A stretch of DNA of 45,850 nucleotides from Methylomonas sp. (GCA_002929135.1 PESC01000036.1:1-45850); one strand, 5' to 3'; shown: positions 10,849 through 18,571, counted from the stretch's first letter. The notes: generated by a model not told the origin, from the letters alone. Numbers and translations are program-made.

Positions 10849-11550
10849 ATGACCAACGACATACTGGTAATCGACGACGACCCCGCCGTGCGCGGTGCCT
10901 TCAAACTCATACTCGAAGCAGAAGGCTGCCAGGTGCGGGAAGCAGAAGACGGTTTACAAGGTATTGCCATGGCCGAAGCAAAACGGCCCGACCTGATTTT
11001 TCTCGACTTGCGCATGCCAGGCATCGACGGTGTGGAAACCCTGCGCAGGCTGCATCGCATCGACGACAGCTTGTGCATCTACATTGTCACCGCCTTTGCC
11101 TCGGAATTTATGGAGCAGCTCAAGGCAGCACACGATGAGGGCCTGCAATTCGAACTGGCCAACAAGCCGTTGTCATCGGCGCAGATACGCAACATCGCCT
11201 ACATCGTGCAACTGGCGAAAACCCATGAGTTGCAACGTGCTGCCCATCACAAACTGGTGCTGACGCTGTTCGTGGTATCGCTGAATCCCGACACCCAGAA
11301 GCTGGTCGGCCAGATCACGACCATGCTGAGTACGCTGTATCAGCCGGGTTACTGGGTGTTCGAGGTGGTCGAAGTGCTGAGCATGCCGGAAAAAGCCCTG
11401 GAACGTGACGTGTTTGCCACACCGATGCTGATACGGGAACTGCCGGAACCGGTGCTGAAGCTGCTGGGTGATCTGTCACGCATGTCATCGGTGATGGCGG
11501 CCATTACCACGCAAGCGCAAAACACCGGCGGACAAACCATCATCGTCTGA
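10849..11550 (+). CDS. Response regulator receiver fused to a KaiB-like domain
   Basis: The 233-residue protein has two domains. Residues 1-120 are a CheY-like receiver with all key residues: D9-D11, phosphoacceptor D53 (FLDLRMPG), T81 and K106. Residues about 134-219 match KaiB, the thioredoxin-like circadian clock protein: the strand LTLFVVSLNPDTQK, then DVFATPMLIRELPEPV and LLGDLS, which parallel the ATPTL...LPPPV...GDLS motif of cyanobacterial KaiB. There is no DNA-binding domain. The next gene, a GGDEF-EAL protein, starts 29 bases downstream and is probably co-transcribed. The family resemblance is clear; a clock role is not implied, since no kaiC or kaiA lies in the window. Confidence 0.88.
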   Translation: MTNDILVIDDDPAVRGAFKLILEAEGCQVREAEDGLQGIAMAEAKRPDLIFLDLRMPGIDGVETLRRLHRIDDSLCIYIVTAFASEFMEQLKAAHDEGLQFELANKPLSSAQIRNIAYIVQLAKTHELQRAAHHKLVLTLFVVSLNPDTQKLVGQITTMLSTLYQPGYWVFEVVEVLSMPEKALERDVFATPMLIRELPEPVLKLLGDLSRMSSVMAAITTQAQNTGGQTIIV

Positions 11551-11579
11551 CCAAGCCATTTGTTGCCAACACCATTGCC

Positions 11580-13193
11580 ATGCAAGACAGCCCACACAAA
11601 CTTGGCCTGATTCTGGACACCATCACCGACGGCATACTCGTCGTCGATGTCACTGGCACCGTGCTCTATGCCAACCAGGCCGCCACGACCATCCTCGAAC
11701 GCGGGCCATTGACCGGCAAGTCGCTGGGCATTCCGCTTGGCGGGCAGCACGACTCGTTTCTGGAAATCAATCTGGTTCGCCGCAGCGGTCTGGGCTGGGC
11801 CGAGTTGCGCTCGACGCCGATCGACTGGGAAGGTATCCAGGCCTTTGTCATCGGTTTGCGCGACATCACCGAGTTGAAAACATCGCAGAGTGAGCTGGAA
11901 TTTCTCACCCATCACGACCCGCTGACCAAACTACCCAATCGCCTGCTGTTTCTGACGCAACTGCAACACGCGATCGACAAGGCGCAACGTCGGCGCATAT
12001 CGCTGGCGGTGCTGATGATGGATCTCGACCATTTCAAGAACATCAACGACAGTTTTGGCCACCGGGTTGGCGACGACCTGCTGCACATCATGGCCGACCG
12101 CCTGAAGCACCACATTCGCAGTACCGACCTGCCGTGCCGTCTGGGTGGCGACGAGTTCGTCGTTATGATCGAAGACATCCCTCATGCCGAATCGGTGGCG
12201 CGTATCGCCAACCAGATCATAGGCGTGCTCAATGAAAGCTGTACATCGGAAAACGGCCAGGAAATGCGCGTCGGTGTCAGTATAGGCATTGCCATTTTCC
12301 CCGATCATGGTCTCACGGCCAGCGAATTGATGCAGCACGCCGACGCTGCGCTGTATCAAGCCAAAAAAGAAGGCCGCAACCGTTTCAAATACTTCAGCGA
12401 GGATTTGACCCGCACGGCGCGTGCCCGCCTGGATACCGAATGGCATTTGCGCCAGTCCATCGAAAAAAATCAGTTGCATGTGTTCTTTCAGCCGCAATTC
12501 GCTATCGCCAGCGGCAGACTGGTTGGCGCGGAGGCTTTGTTGCGCTGGCAGCGCGACGGTCAGTGGATTTCACCGATGGATTTCATCCCGATCGCCGAAG
12601 AAACCGGCCTGATCGATGACATTGGTGAATGGGTGCTGCGACAAACCTGTTTGCAAGGCCGCCGCTGGCTCGATGCCGGTTTGCCGCCACTGCGCCTGGC
12701 CGTCAACCTGTCGCCGCGTCAGTTCCTGCATAGCGACATTGCCGATATGGTCGAGCAGGTATTGGCCGAAACCGGCTTTCCCGCTGACCATCTGGAGCTG
12801 GAACTGACCGAAAGTGCGGTCATGTCGCGCGAGCTGGAATCGATTGCCATCATGAACCAGCTACGTGCGCTGGGCGTCAGCATTGCCATCGACGATTTCG
12901 GCACCGGTTACTCGTCGCTGGCCTATCTCAAGCTGTTCCCGCTCGACGTGCTGAAAATCGACAAACGCTTCATCCAGGACATCCCCCGCGACCGCGATGA
13001 TCAGGAAATCACCGCCGCCATCATTGCCATAGCCAGAACCCTGCACTTGCAGGTGATCGCCGAAGGCGTGGAAACCGCCGAGCAACTCGATTTCCTGCGT
13101 CAGCAGGGCTGCGATGTCTACCAGGGTTATCTCGCCAGCAAGCCGCTGCCGATCGGCCAGTTCCAGGCTCAGTGGCTGGAGCACAGCCAATAA
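11580..13193 (+). CDS. PAS-GGDEF-EAL cyclic-di-GMP signalling protein
   Basis: The 537-residue protein begins with a PAS domain (about residues 6-97, ILDTITDGILVVD to IGLRDITELK). A GGDEF domain (105-270) has intact GGDEF at 189-193 and the product-inhibition RxxD site (RSTD) at 180-183. An EAL domain (290-530) retains EAL at 318-320, NLSPRQF, the acidic pair in DDFGTGYSS, the catalytic LKIDK lysine and AEGVET. Both halves therefore look catalytically competent for making and breaking c-di-GMP. There are no transmembrane segments, so it should be cytoplasmic. It follows the receiver-KaiB gene closely, suggesting that regulator controls it. Confidence 0.93.
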   Translation: MQDSPHKLGLILDTITDGILVVDVTGTVLYANQAATTILERGPLTGKSLGIPLGGQHDSFLEINLVRRSGLGWAELRSTPIDWEGIQAFVIGLRDITELKTSQSELEFLTHHDPLTKLPNRLLFLTQLQHAIDKAQRRRISLAVLMMDLDHFKNINDSFGHRVGDDLLHIMADRLKHHIRSTDLPCRLGGDEFVVMIEDIPHAESVARIANQIIGVLNESCTSENGQEMRVGVSIGIAIFPDHGLTASELMQHADAALYQAKKEGRNRFKYFSEDLTRTARARLDTEWHLRQSIEKNQLHVFFQPQFAIASGRLVGAEALLRWQRDGQWISPMDFIPIAEETGLIDDIGEWVLRQTCLQGRRWLDAGLPPLRLAVNLSPRQFLHSDIADMVEQVLAETGFPADHLELELTESAVMSRELESIAIMNQLRALGVSIAIDDFGTGYSSLAYLKLFPLDVLKIDKRFIQDIPRDRDDQEITAAIIAIARTLHLQVIAEGVETAEQLDFLRQQGCDVYQGYLASKPLPIGQFQAQWLEHSQ

Positions 13194-13227
13194 CGAGCGA
13201 TAGGTTTCTCGTTCCCACGCTCCGCGT

Positions 13228-13450
13228 CACTGTCATTAATTTAAGGAATATGCACTAAAAACCAAAAGGTTACGTTCTGACTTGGTAGCCCTCATCCCCA
13301 GCCCTCAGCCCTCGCTTCGCTCTCCCTGCGGGGAGAGCGTAGCGAGGGGGGCGAAGCCGGTTGGGGTGAGGGAATGAGCGTTTTGAGCTTTGCAGAATAG
13401 ATGCATATCTTATTGAAAACAATAGAAAAAACCCTAACTTAATGGCAGTG
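13228..13450. mobile_element. 223-bp non-autonomous element (MITE-like) with inverted ends and target duplication
   Basis: The ends CACTGTCATTAA (13228-13239) and TTAATGGCAGTG (13439-13450) are inverted repeats with one mismatch, and the similarity extends to about 19 bp. Both sides carry the identical 11-mer ACGCTCCGCGT (13217-13227 and 13451-13461). Joining the flanks restores a palindromic repeat of the TTCCCACGC...GCGTGGGAA kind found elsewhere here, so the element was inserted into one. It has no coding capacity. An 11-bp duplication is compatible with IS4-family transposition, which is an inference. Confidence 0.75.
13289..13372. repeat. 84-nt long hairpin repeat inside the MITE-like element
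   Basis: Outer arms near 13289-13303 and 13359-13372 (CCCTCATCCCCAGCC against GGTTGGGGTGAGGG) and inner arms at 13309-13326 and 13331-13348 are complementary with few mismatches, around a TGCG loop. Similar long palindromes are common between genes in Proteobacteria. It may be a separate repeat carried in the element. Confidence 0.7.
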
Positions 13451-13510
13451 ACGCTCCGCGTGGGAATGCAGATTCCGCTACGTTCCTGCTGCCGGGTTCA
13501 GACTTTCGTT

Positions 13511-13540
13511 CTCGTTCCCACGCCGAAGCGTGGGAACGAG
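13511..13540. repeat. Palindromic REP-like repeat
   Basis: A perfect 13-bp inverted repeat, CTCGTTCCCACGC with GCGTGGGAACGAG around a CGAA loop. It shares its core with the repeats at 13207-13227 plus 13451-13470, 18811-18836 and 19302-19325. It lies directly before the glucokinase remnant. Confidence 0.8.
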
Positions 13541-13544
13541 AAAC

Positions 13545-13826
13545 GCCCTGATTTCCGGTTTCGGCTTGAATGGCAAAGATGCCATGTGTCAGCAAGCCGT
13601 GCGCCTGTTCGCCGAACTATACGGCGCAGAAGCCGACAATCTGGTTTTGAAAGCCTTTGCTACCAGCGGCATCGGCGTCGGCATCGCGCCGAAAATACGC
13701 ACCGCCATGCAAAGCCAGGACTTTGTCGGCAAAGGCCGTTTCCGCGAGCTGTTGAGCACGATACCGGTCAGGCTGGCACTCAACCCCAAGACTGCGCTGA
13801 TCGGTGCGATGCATTATTTTCAGTAG
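13545..13826 (+). pseudogene. glk: Glucokinase remnant (C-terminal third)
   Basis: About 93 codons encode a glucokinase-like C-terminus: LISGFGLNGKDAMCQQAVRL, then LYGAEADNLVLKAFAT, GIAPKI, a KGRF motif and IPVRLALNPKTALIGA, ending at a TAG. These follow the order of the Glk family (LYGAEAGNLALK, GGGIAPKI, KGRF, IPV...LLGA). The N-terminal two thirds, with the ATP and glucose sites, are missing, and the glycine-rich GGGIAPKI loop is shortened. The 5' edge coincides with the palindromic repeat at 13511-13540. No start codon with a ribosome site is present, so this is called a decayed fragment. Confidence 0.75.
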
Positions 13827-13876
13827 TGTCAGCGACTCTTCCATTGCTGGTTGTAAGGCCGTGCTTTCATGTCGGT

Positions 13877-13905
13877 TTGACAGAAGAAATGTGTAATCCT
13901 ATTTT
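13877..13905 (+). promoter_or_regulatory. Sigma-70 type promoter before the acyltransferase island
   Basis: TTGACA (13877-13882) and TATTTT (13900-13905) are separated by 17 bases. It points to the acyltransferase gene at 14023, giving a leader of roughly 110 bases. Confidence 0.5.
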
Positions 13906-14022
13906 AATCTTAGCTATTGGCTGTAATTAATAATTAGTGTCCATGCTTAGAATCACCGTAGCAGTTCAACGGCTGAATCTTTTGTTAATGGTACCCCATG
14001 AATATGGAGCTGGAGTGTTAAT

Positions 14023-14790
14023 ATGGAAAAGCGTTTCTTTGATAGCAACTTCGAAGTTGTATTGGCTGATACTTTTGAAAGTAAACTAATCAATTACAAT
14101 ATAAGGTATCAGGTTTATTGTGATGAAATGGGGTTTGAGGATAAAGATGTATTCCCCGACGAAATTGAATTTGATGAGTGGGATAAAAATTCCGTACATT
14201 TTCTGGTCAGGCATAAATCAAGTGAAAACTGGCTGGGCGGTCTGAGGCTTGTACACTCCAATGCGAATAGCGGCGAGTTTCCTTTCGAGGAATGGAGCGT
14301 ACCTGATCAGCAGATTGCTGATTCGCAAAGAAATAACGCCGTCGAGGTGTCCAGATTGTGCGTCATAAAAAATGCCCGACGCTTCACCGCCAAACGCTTT
14401 GCGCCTTATGGCTTGCCCGATCACGAAGTTAACGAAAACGGCAATGTCAAATCGATTTTCAACCATAAAAATCAAAGTCGTAGCTTGATGTGGGGTTTAT
14501 TGGGTGCGGCTGCCAGATATTCCGTAGATCATGATATTCGTTCCTGGTATTTCATCGTTACACCGGCATTGGCTGGTTTGCTGCGCATCAATAAATTCGA
14601 AATGACACAGATAGGCGGCGCTTGCGAACACCGGGGGGAACGTTTTCCTTACCGACTGGATGTCATCAAATTTCTTGAAAACGCATTATGGCTAGATGAC
14701 TATAAAGCTGACTACCTTCTCCACTCGAAGATTGCATCACGTGGCGAAAAAGCGAGAATTCGTGATGTTGTTGAATCACTTGCGGGCTAA
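14023..14790 (+). CDS. PEP-CTERM/exosortase-associated acyltransferase (first copy)
   Basis: The 255-residue protein belongs to the acyltransferases found with the PEP-CTERM/exosortase system, related to autoinducer synthases and N-acyl amino acid synthases. The N-terminal pattern NIRYQVYCDEMGF and acidic stretch EIEFDEWDKNSVHFLV, the middle VEVSRLCVI motif and the C-terminal SWYFIVTPALAGLLRI segment fit that family. It would join an acyl chain to an amino compound, substrate unknown. A GGAG site lies before the ATG. The gene is visibly more AT-rich than most of the window. A 220-base gap with no clear gene separates it from the methyltransferase. Confidence 0.85.
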   Translation: MEKRFFDSNFEVVLADTFESKLINYNIRYQVYCDEMGFEDKDVFPDEIEFDEWDKNSVHFLVRHKSSENWLGGLRLVHSNANSGEFPFEEWSVPDQQIADSQRNNAVEVSRLCVIKNARRFTAKRFAPYGLPDHEVNENGNVKSIFNHKNQSRSLMWGLLGAAARYSVDHDIRSWYFIVTPALAGLLRINKFEMTQIGGACEHRGERFPYRLDVIKFLENALWLDDYKADYLLHSKIASRGEKARIRDVVESLAG

Positions 14791-15010
14791 TATTATTGCG
14801 TATCCAACTCACATTCGATACGATTCCACTGTTTTGTAATCAACAAGCTAATCTCAATAAGCGCTTAGCAACAAATTGACAGGTGTTCGTTCTGTTATGT
14901 CGATCAAAGCAACAAACGATTGGCGATAAGTAATACATGCGAACTTTTTTGCTGGGCGCTTATTCTTATCGAGGCTGTATATCTGAAACGCTACAATTTT
15001 GGTGGAAACT

Positions 15011-15784
15011 ATGCGACTGTTTGAATTTGGCGACATGGATATGGTTCCAGAGCTATATCATGTTTACCTCAGGAAATATTTGACATTTTTTTACAAAGCA
15101 TTTGGGTACCATAGGCTCTGGGTGCCGGGCTTTGCCGAATTTATACTCAAAATAAAAAAACAAGACTTAATGGAGTGTTGCTCTGGTTCGGGCGATGTTT
15201 TGCTGATGATAGATGCCGAGCTGGATGAGAGTAAGTTCAAAAATATAAGATATATCCTGAGCGATATAAGGCCAAACCCGGAATTTTGTGGGCGAATCAA
15301 TCTCATGCCCGGTGATCGCTTCAAATACCTGAATGAGTCAGTTGACATTGTTTCCAAGCATGCGGAATACAGCTACCCGAAAATTTTCATAAACTCTTTT
15401 CATCATTTTTCAAAAGAGCAGGTCGTGGGCATATTCAATGCAAATCTGGGAAATAATAATGAAATCATCATAATGGAATATGTTAGAAAGTCTTTTTTGG
15501 GTTTTTTGTCAATGGTTGTAGGGCCGTTAGTCGTTTTTCTGACGCTGCCTTTCGTGGTAAGGCTCAAACACTTGCCCGTAATGGCATTCTTCACTTATTT
15601 GCTGCCAATTTTTCCGTTGATGATGCTTTGGGATGGCATCGTTTCCTGTTTGCACGAGTATTCAGATAAGGAAATAAAACAAATCATTGATGAAATGGGA
15701 TACAAGGTAAATATAAAATCAAGCGTCAAACGCAATTTGTTGTATCCCGCTGGTGTGTCTGTGATCGGCATTACATTTGATTGA
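15011..15784 (+). CDS. Putative SAM-dependent methyltransferase with hydrophobic insert
   Basis: The 257-residue protein resembles an uncharacterised class I methyltransferase family. A degenerate glycine motif (LMECCSGSGDVLL) is near residue 55, NSFHHF near 127, and the conserved stretch LPIFPLMMLWDGIVSCLHEYSDKE near 200. A strongly hydrophobic segment (FLGFLSMVVGPLVVFLTLPFVV, about 157-178) suggests membrane or lipid contact. The ATG at 15011, preceded by GGTGG, is preferred to a TTG four codons upstream. It sits between two acyltransferase genes and is the most AT-rich gene of the window, which suggests acquisition. The methyl acceptor is unknown and might be the acylated product. Confidence 0.65.
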   Translation: MRLFEFGDMDMVPELYHVYLRKYLTFFYKAFGYHRLWVPGFAEFILKIKKQDLMECCSGSGDVLLMIDAELDESKFKNIRYILSDIRPNPEFCGRINLMPGDRFKYLNESVDIVSKHAEYSYPKIFINSFHHFSKEQVVGIFNANLGNNNEIIIMEYVRKSFLGFLSMVVGPLVVFLTLPFVVRLKHLPVMAFFTYLLPIFPLMMLWDGIVSCLHEYSDKEIKQIIDEMGYKVNIKSSVKRNLLYPAGVSVIGITFD

Positions 15785-15842
15785 AATGTAATCGTTTGCC
15801 TGAATAATCACGTTGCATCATTTCAGAACAAGGAGCAAAAAC

Positions 15843-16595
15843 ATGTTGGAAGATGCCAGCAATCCCACCGATGACTTCAAAAAATACTTCACTGTTGCGT
15901 TTGCGGATACCGAACGTTTGAAGCAAGAGGTCTACGGTGTTCGCTATCGCGTGTATTGCGAGGAATTCAACTACGAAGCTACCGATCTGTTTCCAGAGCA
16001 ACAGGAAAAAGATGAGTACGACGATATTTCGATGCACTGCCTGATCGTCCATAAAGCCAGCGGCCTGTCGGCGGCGTGTGTGCGCCTGGTGCCAGCGTCT
16101 GCGCCCCGTCCTGCGTTTTTATTACCCCTGGAAAAGCATTGTGACGAAAGCCTGGATCATGCCTTCGTGCAAAACCTGCATCTGGACAGACAAAAGCAAT
16201 GCGAGTTATCGCGCTTGGCTGTGGATGGAAGGTTTCGCAGACGTCCGGGGGAAAAAGCCTCTCGCTTCGGTAGTGTTGTACCGCTGGATGTTTCGGAACA
16301 TGAGCAGCGTACCTTTCCGTTGATTGCTATTTCGGCGTTTGTGGCGGCCATTGCGCTGACGGATTTATCGGGGCGCGACAGGGTATTCGCCATGATGGAG
16401 CCGTTTTTGCCTCGGTTGCTGACGCGCTCGGGCATTCGTTTCGTCCGTTGTGGTCGGGATATCGATTATCACGGCACCCGGGCCGCCTATTTTCTTGATG
16501 CCTGTGCCGAGGCTACTGTCAGCGATGAGCTAAAGCCAATGTATTTCTGGATAAAAGACCAGCTCAAAAGCGGTTACGGCGCCAGTTTGGCCTGA
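15843..16595 (+). CDS. PEP-CTERM/exosortase-associated acyltransferase (second copy)
   Basis: This 250-residue protein is a diverged paralogue of the acyltransferase encoded at 14023. It shares the GVRYRVYCEEFNYE motif with a following acidic stretch, the SxxCVRLVP strand and CELSRLAVDGRFRRR. The ATG at 15843 has AAGGAG at 15830-15835, 7 bases before it; an in-frame ATG at 15813 lacks a site. It is less AT-rich than its neighbour, so the two copies may have different histories. Its last 22 bases overlap the 3' end of the opposing ThiF-like gene. Confidence 0.85.
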   Translation: MLEDASNPTDDFKKYFTVAFADTERLKQEVYGVRYRVYCEEFNYEATDLFPEQQEKDEYDDISMHCLIVHKASGLSAACVRLVPASAPRPAFLLPLEKHCDESLDHAFVQNLHLDRQKQCELSRLAVDGRFRRRPGEKASRFGSVVPLDVSEHEQRTFPLIAISAFVAAIALTDLSGRDRVFAMMEPFLPRLLTRSGIRFVRCGRDIDYHGTRAAYFLDACAEATVSDELKPMYFWIKDQLKSGYGASLA

Positions 16596-17446
16596 ATTTT
16601 CTTGCGCAACAGCATCAAACCCAAGCGCTGTAATGGATGAGAGTTGCCACCTGGCCGCCAGGTAGTCATGAACTTGTTTTTATAAGCATCGAAATGCAAG
16701 GCCCTGGGGGCGGCCAGAATTTCGCCACGATGCAATAAAATTTTCAGCGCATACGTCCCGATCATTCCGGCGCAGAAATCACAAGCCATCGCGGTGGATG
16801 GGCCTTTGTGGTTGGCAATATCCAGCCTGCTGTCGTCTACCAAGTAGGACATCTGTAAGCCGGTTGGCGACAAACCCACCAGAAATCTCAGCAGTTGCTC
16901 GATTTCCGTTTGATCCTCCCATTGAAAATACTCTTCGAAGCTCATTTTGCCGGGCATGAAACACAGGAATGACGTGCCCATGCCCAATGGCGCGGCCGTG
17001 ATGGCGGGGATGGCTTTTTCCGCGCAGGCCTTGAATACGATACGCCGGGCGTTGATGGCAAAAAAATCCAGGCCATCGACATACAGATCAACACCGGCGA
17101 GAAAATCATCGACATTGCTTTCATTAATACCTTCAGGAAATGTGCGGATGTCGAGTTCCGGGTTGATGTCCCGTGCCATGTCGGCCATGACCTGGGCTTT
17201 GGCCAAATTAAGATGGCTCATGGAGGCACCGGCCTGGCGGTTGAAATTGGCCAGTTCGAATACATCCAGATCAGAGATGTTGAAATTTCCGACACCTAGG
17301 CGGGACAAGGTAATCAAGTGGCTGCCGCCGACACCGCCCAGCCCGGCGATGGCGATGCGTTTGGATTTCAATAATGCTTGCTCGGCGTCGCTGATCCAGC
17401 CGATATTGCGGGAAAAGGCGAGCTGATAATCAAATGGGGTGTTCAC
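16574..17446 (-). CDS. ThiF/E1-like adenylyltransferase
   Basis: The 290-residue protein has the Rossmann nucleotide site GLGGVGGSH (about residues 33-41), the DLDVFELANFNRQ segment with the catalytic arginine, and VDGLDFF in place of the usual DCSDNF. It therefore looks competent to adenylate a C-terminus, as MoeB, ThiF and E1 enzymes do. It lacks the paired zinc CxxC motifs of MoeB; the single CDFC (near 233) is not enough. The start is GTG at 17446 with GGAG just upstream. It converges on and overlaps the second acyltransferase by 22 bases, and follows the PEP-CTERM gene. The substrate is unknown. Confidence 0.8.
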   Translation of the reverse strand: MNTPFDYQLAFSRNIGWISDAEQALLKSKRIAIAGLGGVGGSHLITLSRLGVGNFNISDLDVFELANFNRQAGASMSHLNLAKAQVMADMARDINPELDIRTFPEGINESNVDDFLAGVDLYVDGLDFFAINARRIVFKACAEKAIPAITAAPLGMGTSFLCFMPGKMSFEEYFQWEDQTEIEQLLRFLVGLSPTGLQMSYLVDDSRLDIANHKGPSTAMACDFCAGMIGTYALKILLHRGEILAAPRALHFDAYKNKFMTTWRPGGNSHPLQRLGLMLLRKKIQAKLAP

Positions 17447-17528
17447 TGAATGTCTCCGTACAGGTTGCAGGTGTTGTAAGCCGATTGGCGCCGCTGCCTG
17501 ACAACATAGAGCATGGAACAGGGTTTGC

Positions 17529-17557
17529 AAAAAAAAACCGCTCATGAATATGAGCGG
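17529..17557 (-). terminator. Intrinsic terminator of the PEP-CTERM gene
   Basis: CCGCTCAT and ATGAGCGG (17538-17545 and 17550-17557) form a perfect 8-bp stem around GAAT. On the minus strand it is followed by nine T residues (complement of 17529-17537). It separates the PEP-CTERM gene from the ThiF-like gene. Confidence 0.88.
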
Positions 17558-17582
17558 CTTTTCTTGGCCGTTGCGAAACGTG

Positions 17583-18449
17583 TTACGCGGTTTTTCTGCG
17601 AGAAGCAGCAAAACCGAGCAAGCCTATACCCAACAATGCAATCGATGTGGGTTCTGGTACTGGTCTGATAGTGCCGTCCAGTTGGGTGGTGCGGTATCTG
17701 CTGTTAGGGTCGTTGGTGGCTGTCAAAGTGTTGAAAGCACCAGGGATTGGCGGATCAATGTTGGTATCAAGACGCGCGGTCAATTTCGCTGGATTGAAAC
17801 CTACCAGTGTGCTGGCATCAACGAAACTGCCGCCTTGCTCCACCAGCAAAAAGCCTGGCAATGCGAAAGTCACGTCAAAAAACAGATCCAAGTTGGCAAG
17901 CGTCAAAGCAGAGCCAGTCAGAGTCAGTCCGATTACTCTGGTATCCATACCTAGTCCGTTGCTGTAATCATCAAACCAGATGTCGTAGCTGCCAGTGCTG
18001 AACGATGGTGGGCTGGTGAAATTAGTACCGTCGAAGCCTATGGTTCCATTCAGATCATATTGCGCTACCAAACCCCAAGAGTTTGAAAACCCTTCGGTAT
18101 CTCTTGCCAGCATGGAGTGTGGAGGCGTAAGTGGCGATAAGTTACCGATGCTGGTTTCGGTGTAAGTTGGCGCAGCAATGCCAAAGCCTGCCAAAACCCC
18201 TGTGATGTTGGTATCCCGAATGGTTGCCGTTCCAGGAGCACCAGGGGTGTAAATAGAAAACGCCCTGAAATCGTTGAAGCCAAACGCCTCGAAATTACCC
18301 GTGATAGTACCAGCATCACTGCCAGCGCCTGAGCCAAAATTTGGGCCGATAACGCCTGTATCAATTCTCATTTGAATCGGTGCAGCAGATGCCAAACCGG
18401 ATACCAGTGTCGCGGCAATGGCTGCCGCTATTTTCAATTTCGTGTTCAT
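17583..18449 (-). CDS. PEP-CTERM sorting-domain protein
   Basis: The 288-residue protein is built for export: a signal peptide (about residues 1-22, ending LASA) and a C-terminal sorting tail at 264-288 made of VPEP, a hydrophobic helix and a basic end (RRK). In this system exosortase removes the tail at the membrane and the protein is delivered to the cell surface or exopolysaccharide. The middle is rich in Gly, Thr, Asn and Asp and has no recognised domain or cysteines. It has its own sigma-54 type promoter and terminator, so it is probably monocistronic. Confidence 0.93.
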   Translation of the reverse strand: MNTKLKIAAAIAATLVSGLASAAPIQMRIDTGVIGPNFGSGAGSDAGTITGNFEAFGFNDFRAFSIYTPGAPGTATIRDTNITGVLAGFGIAAPTYTETSIGNLSPLTPPHSMLARDTEGFSNSWGLVAQYDLNGTIGFDGTNFTSPPSFSTGSYDIWFDDYSNGLGMDTRVIGLTLTGSALTLANLDLFFDVTFALPGFLLVEQGGSFVDASTLVGFNPAKLTARLDTNIDPPIPGAFNTLTATNDPNSRYRTTQLDGTIRPVPEPTSIALLGIGLLGFAASRRKTA

Positions 18450-18493
18450 AAATAAAGTCCTTAAATAAAAAGTGATGTAACGCGCATAAGAAT

Positions 18494-18510
18494 AAGCACA
18501 TGGCGTGCCA
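18494..18510 (-). promoter_or_regulatory. Sigma-54 (-24/-12) promoter of the PEP-CTERM gene
   Basis: On the minus strand the sequence TGGCACGCCATGTGCTT has the -24 GG and -12 GC exactly 10 bases apart and matches the TGGCACG half fully; one T of the TTGC half is replaced. The expected transcription start would leave about 35 bases before the ATG at 18449. PEP-CTERM genes in other bacteria are known to be controlled by the PrsK-PrsR-RpoN system, which fits. Confidence 0.75.
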
Positions 18511-18571
18511 CATTATTAACTAATTGTTTTAATTGATATTATTCTTAATGCGCATTTAACTGGTCGCGCAA

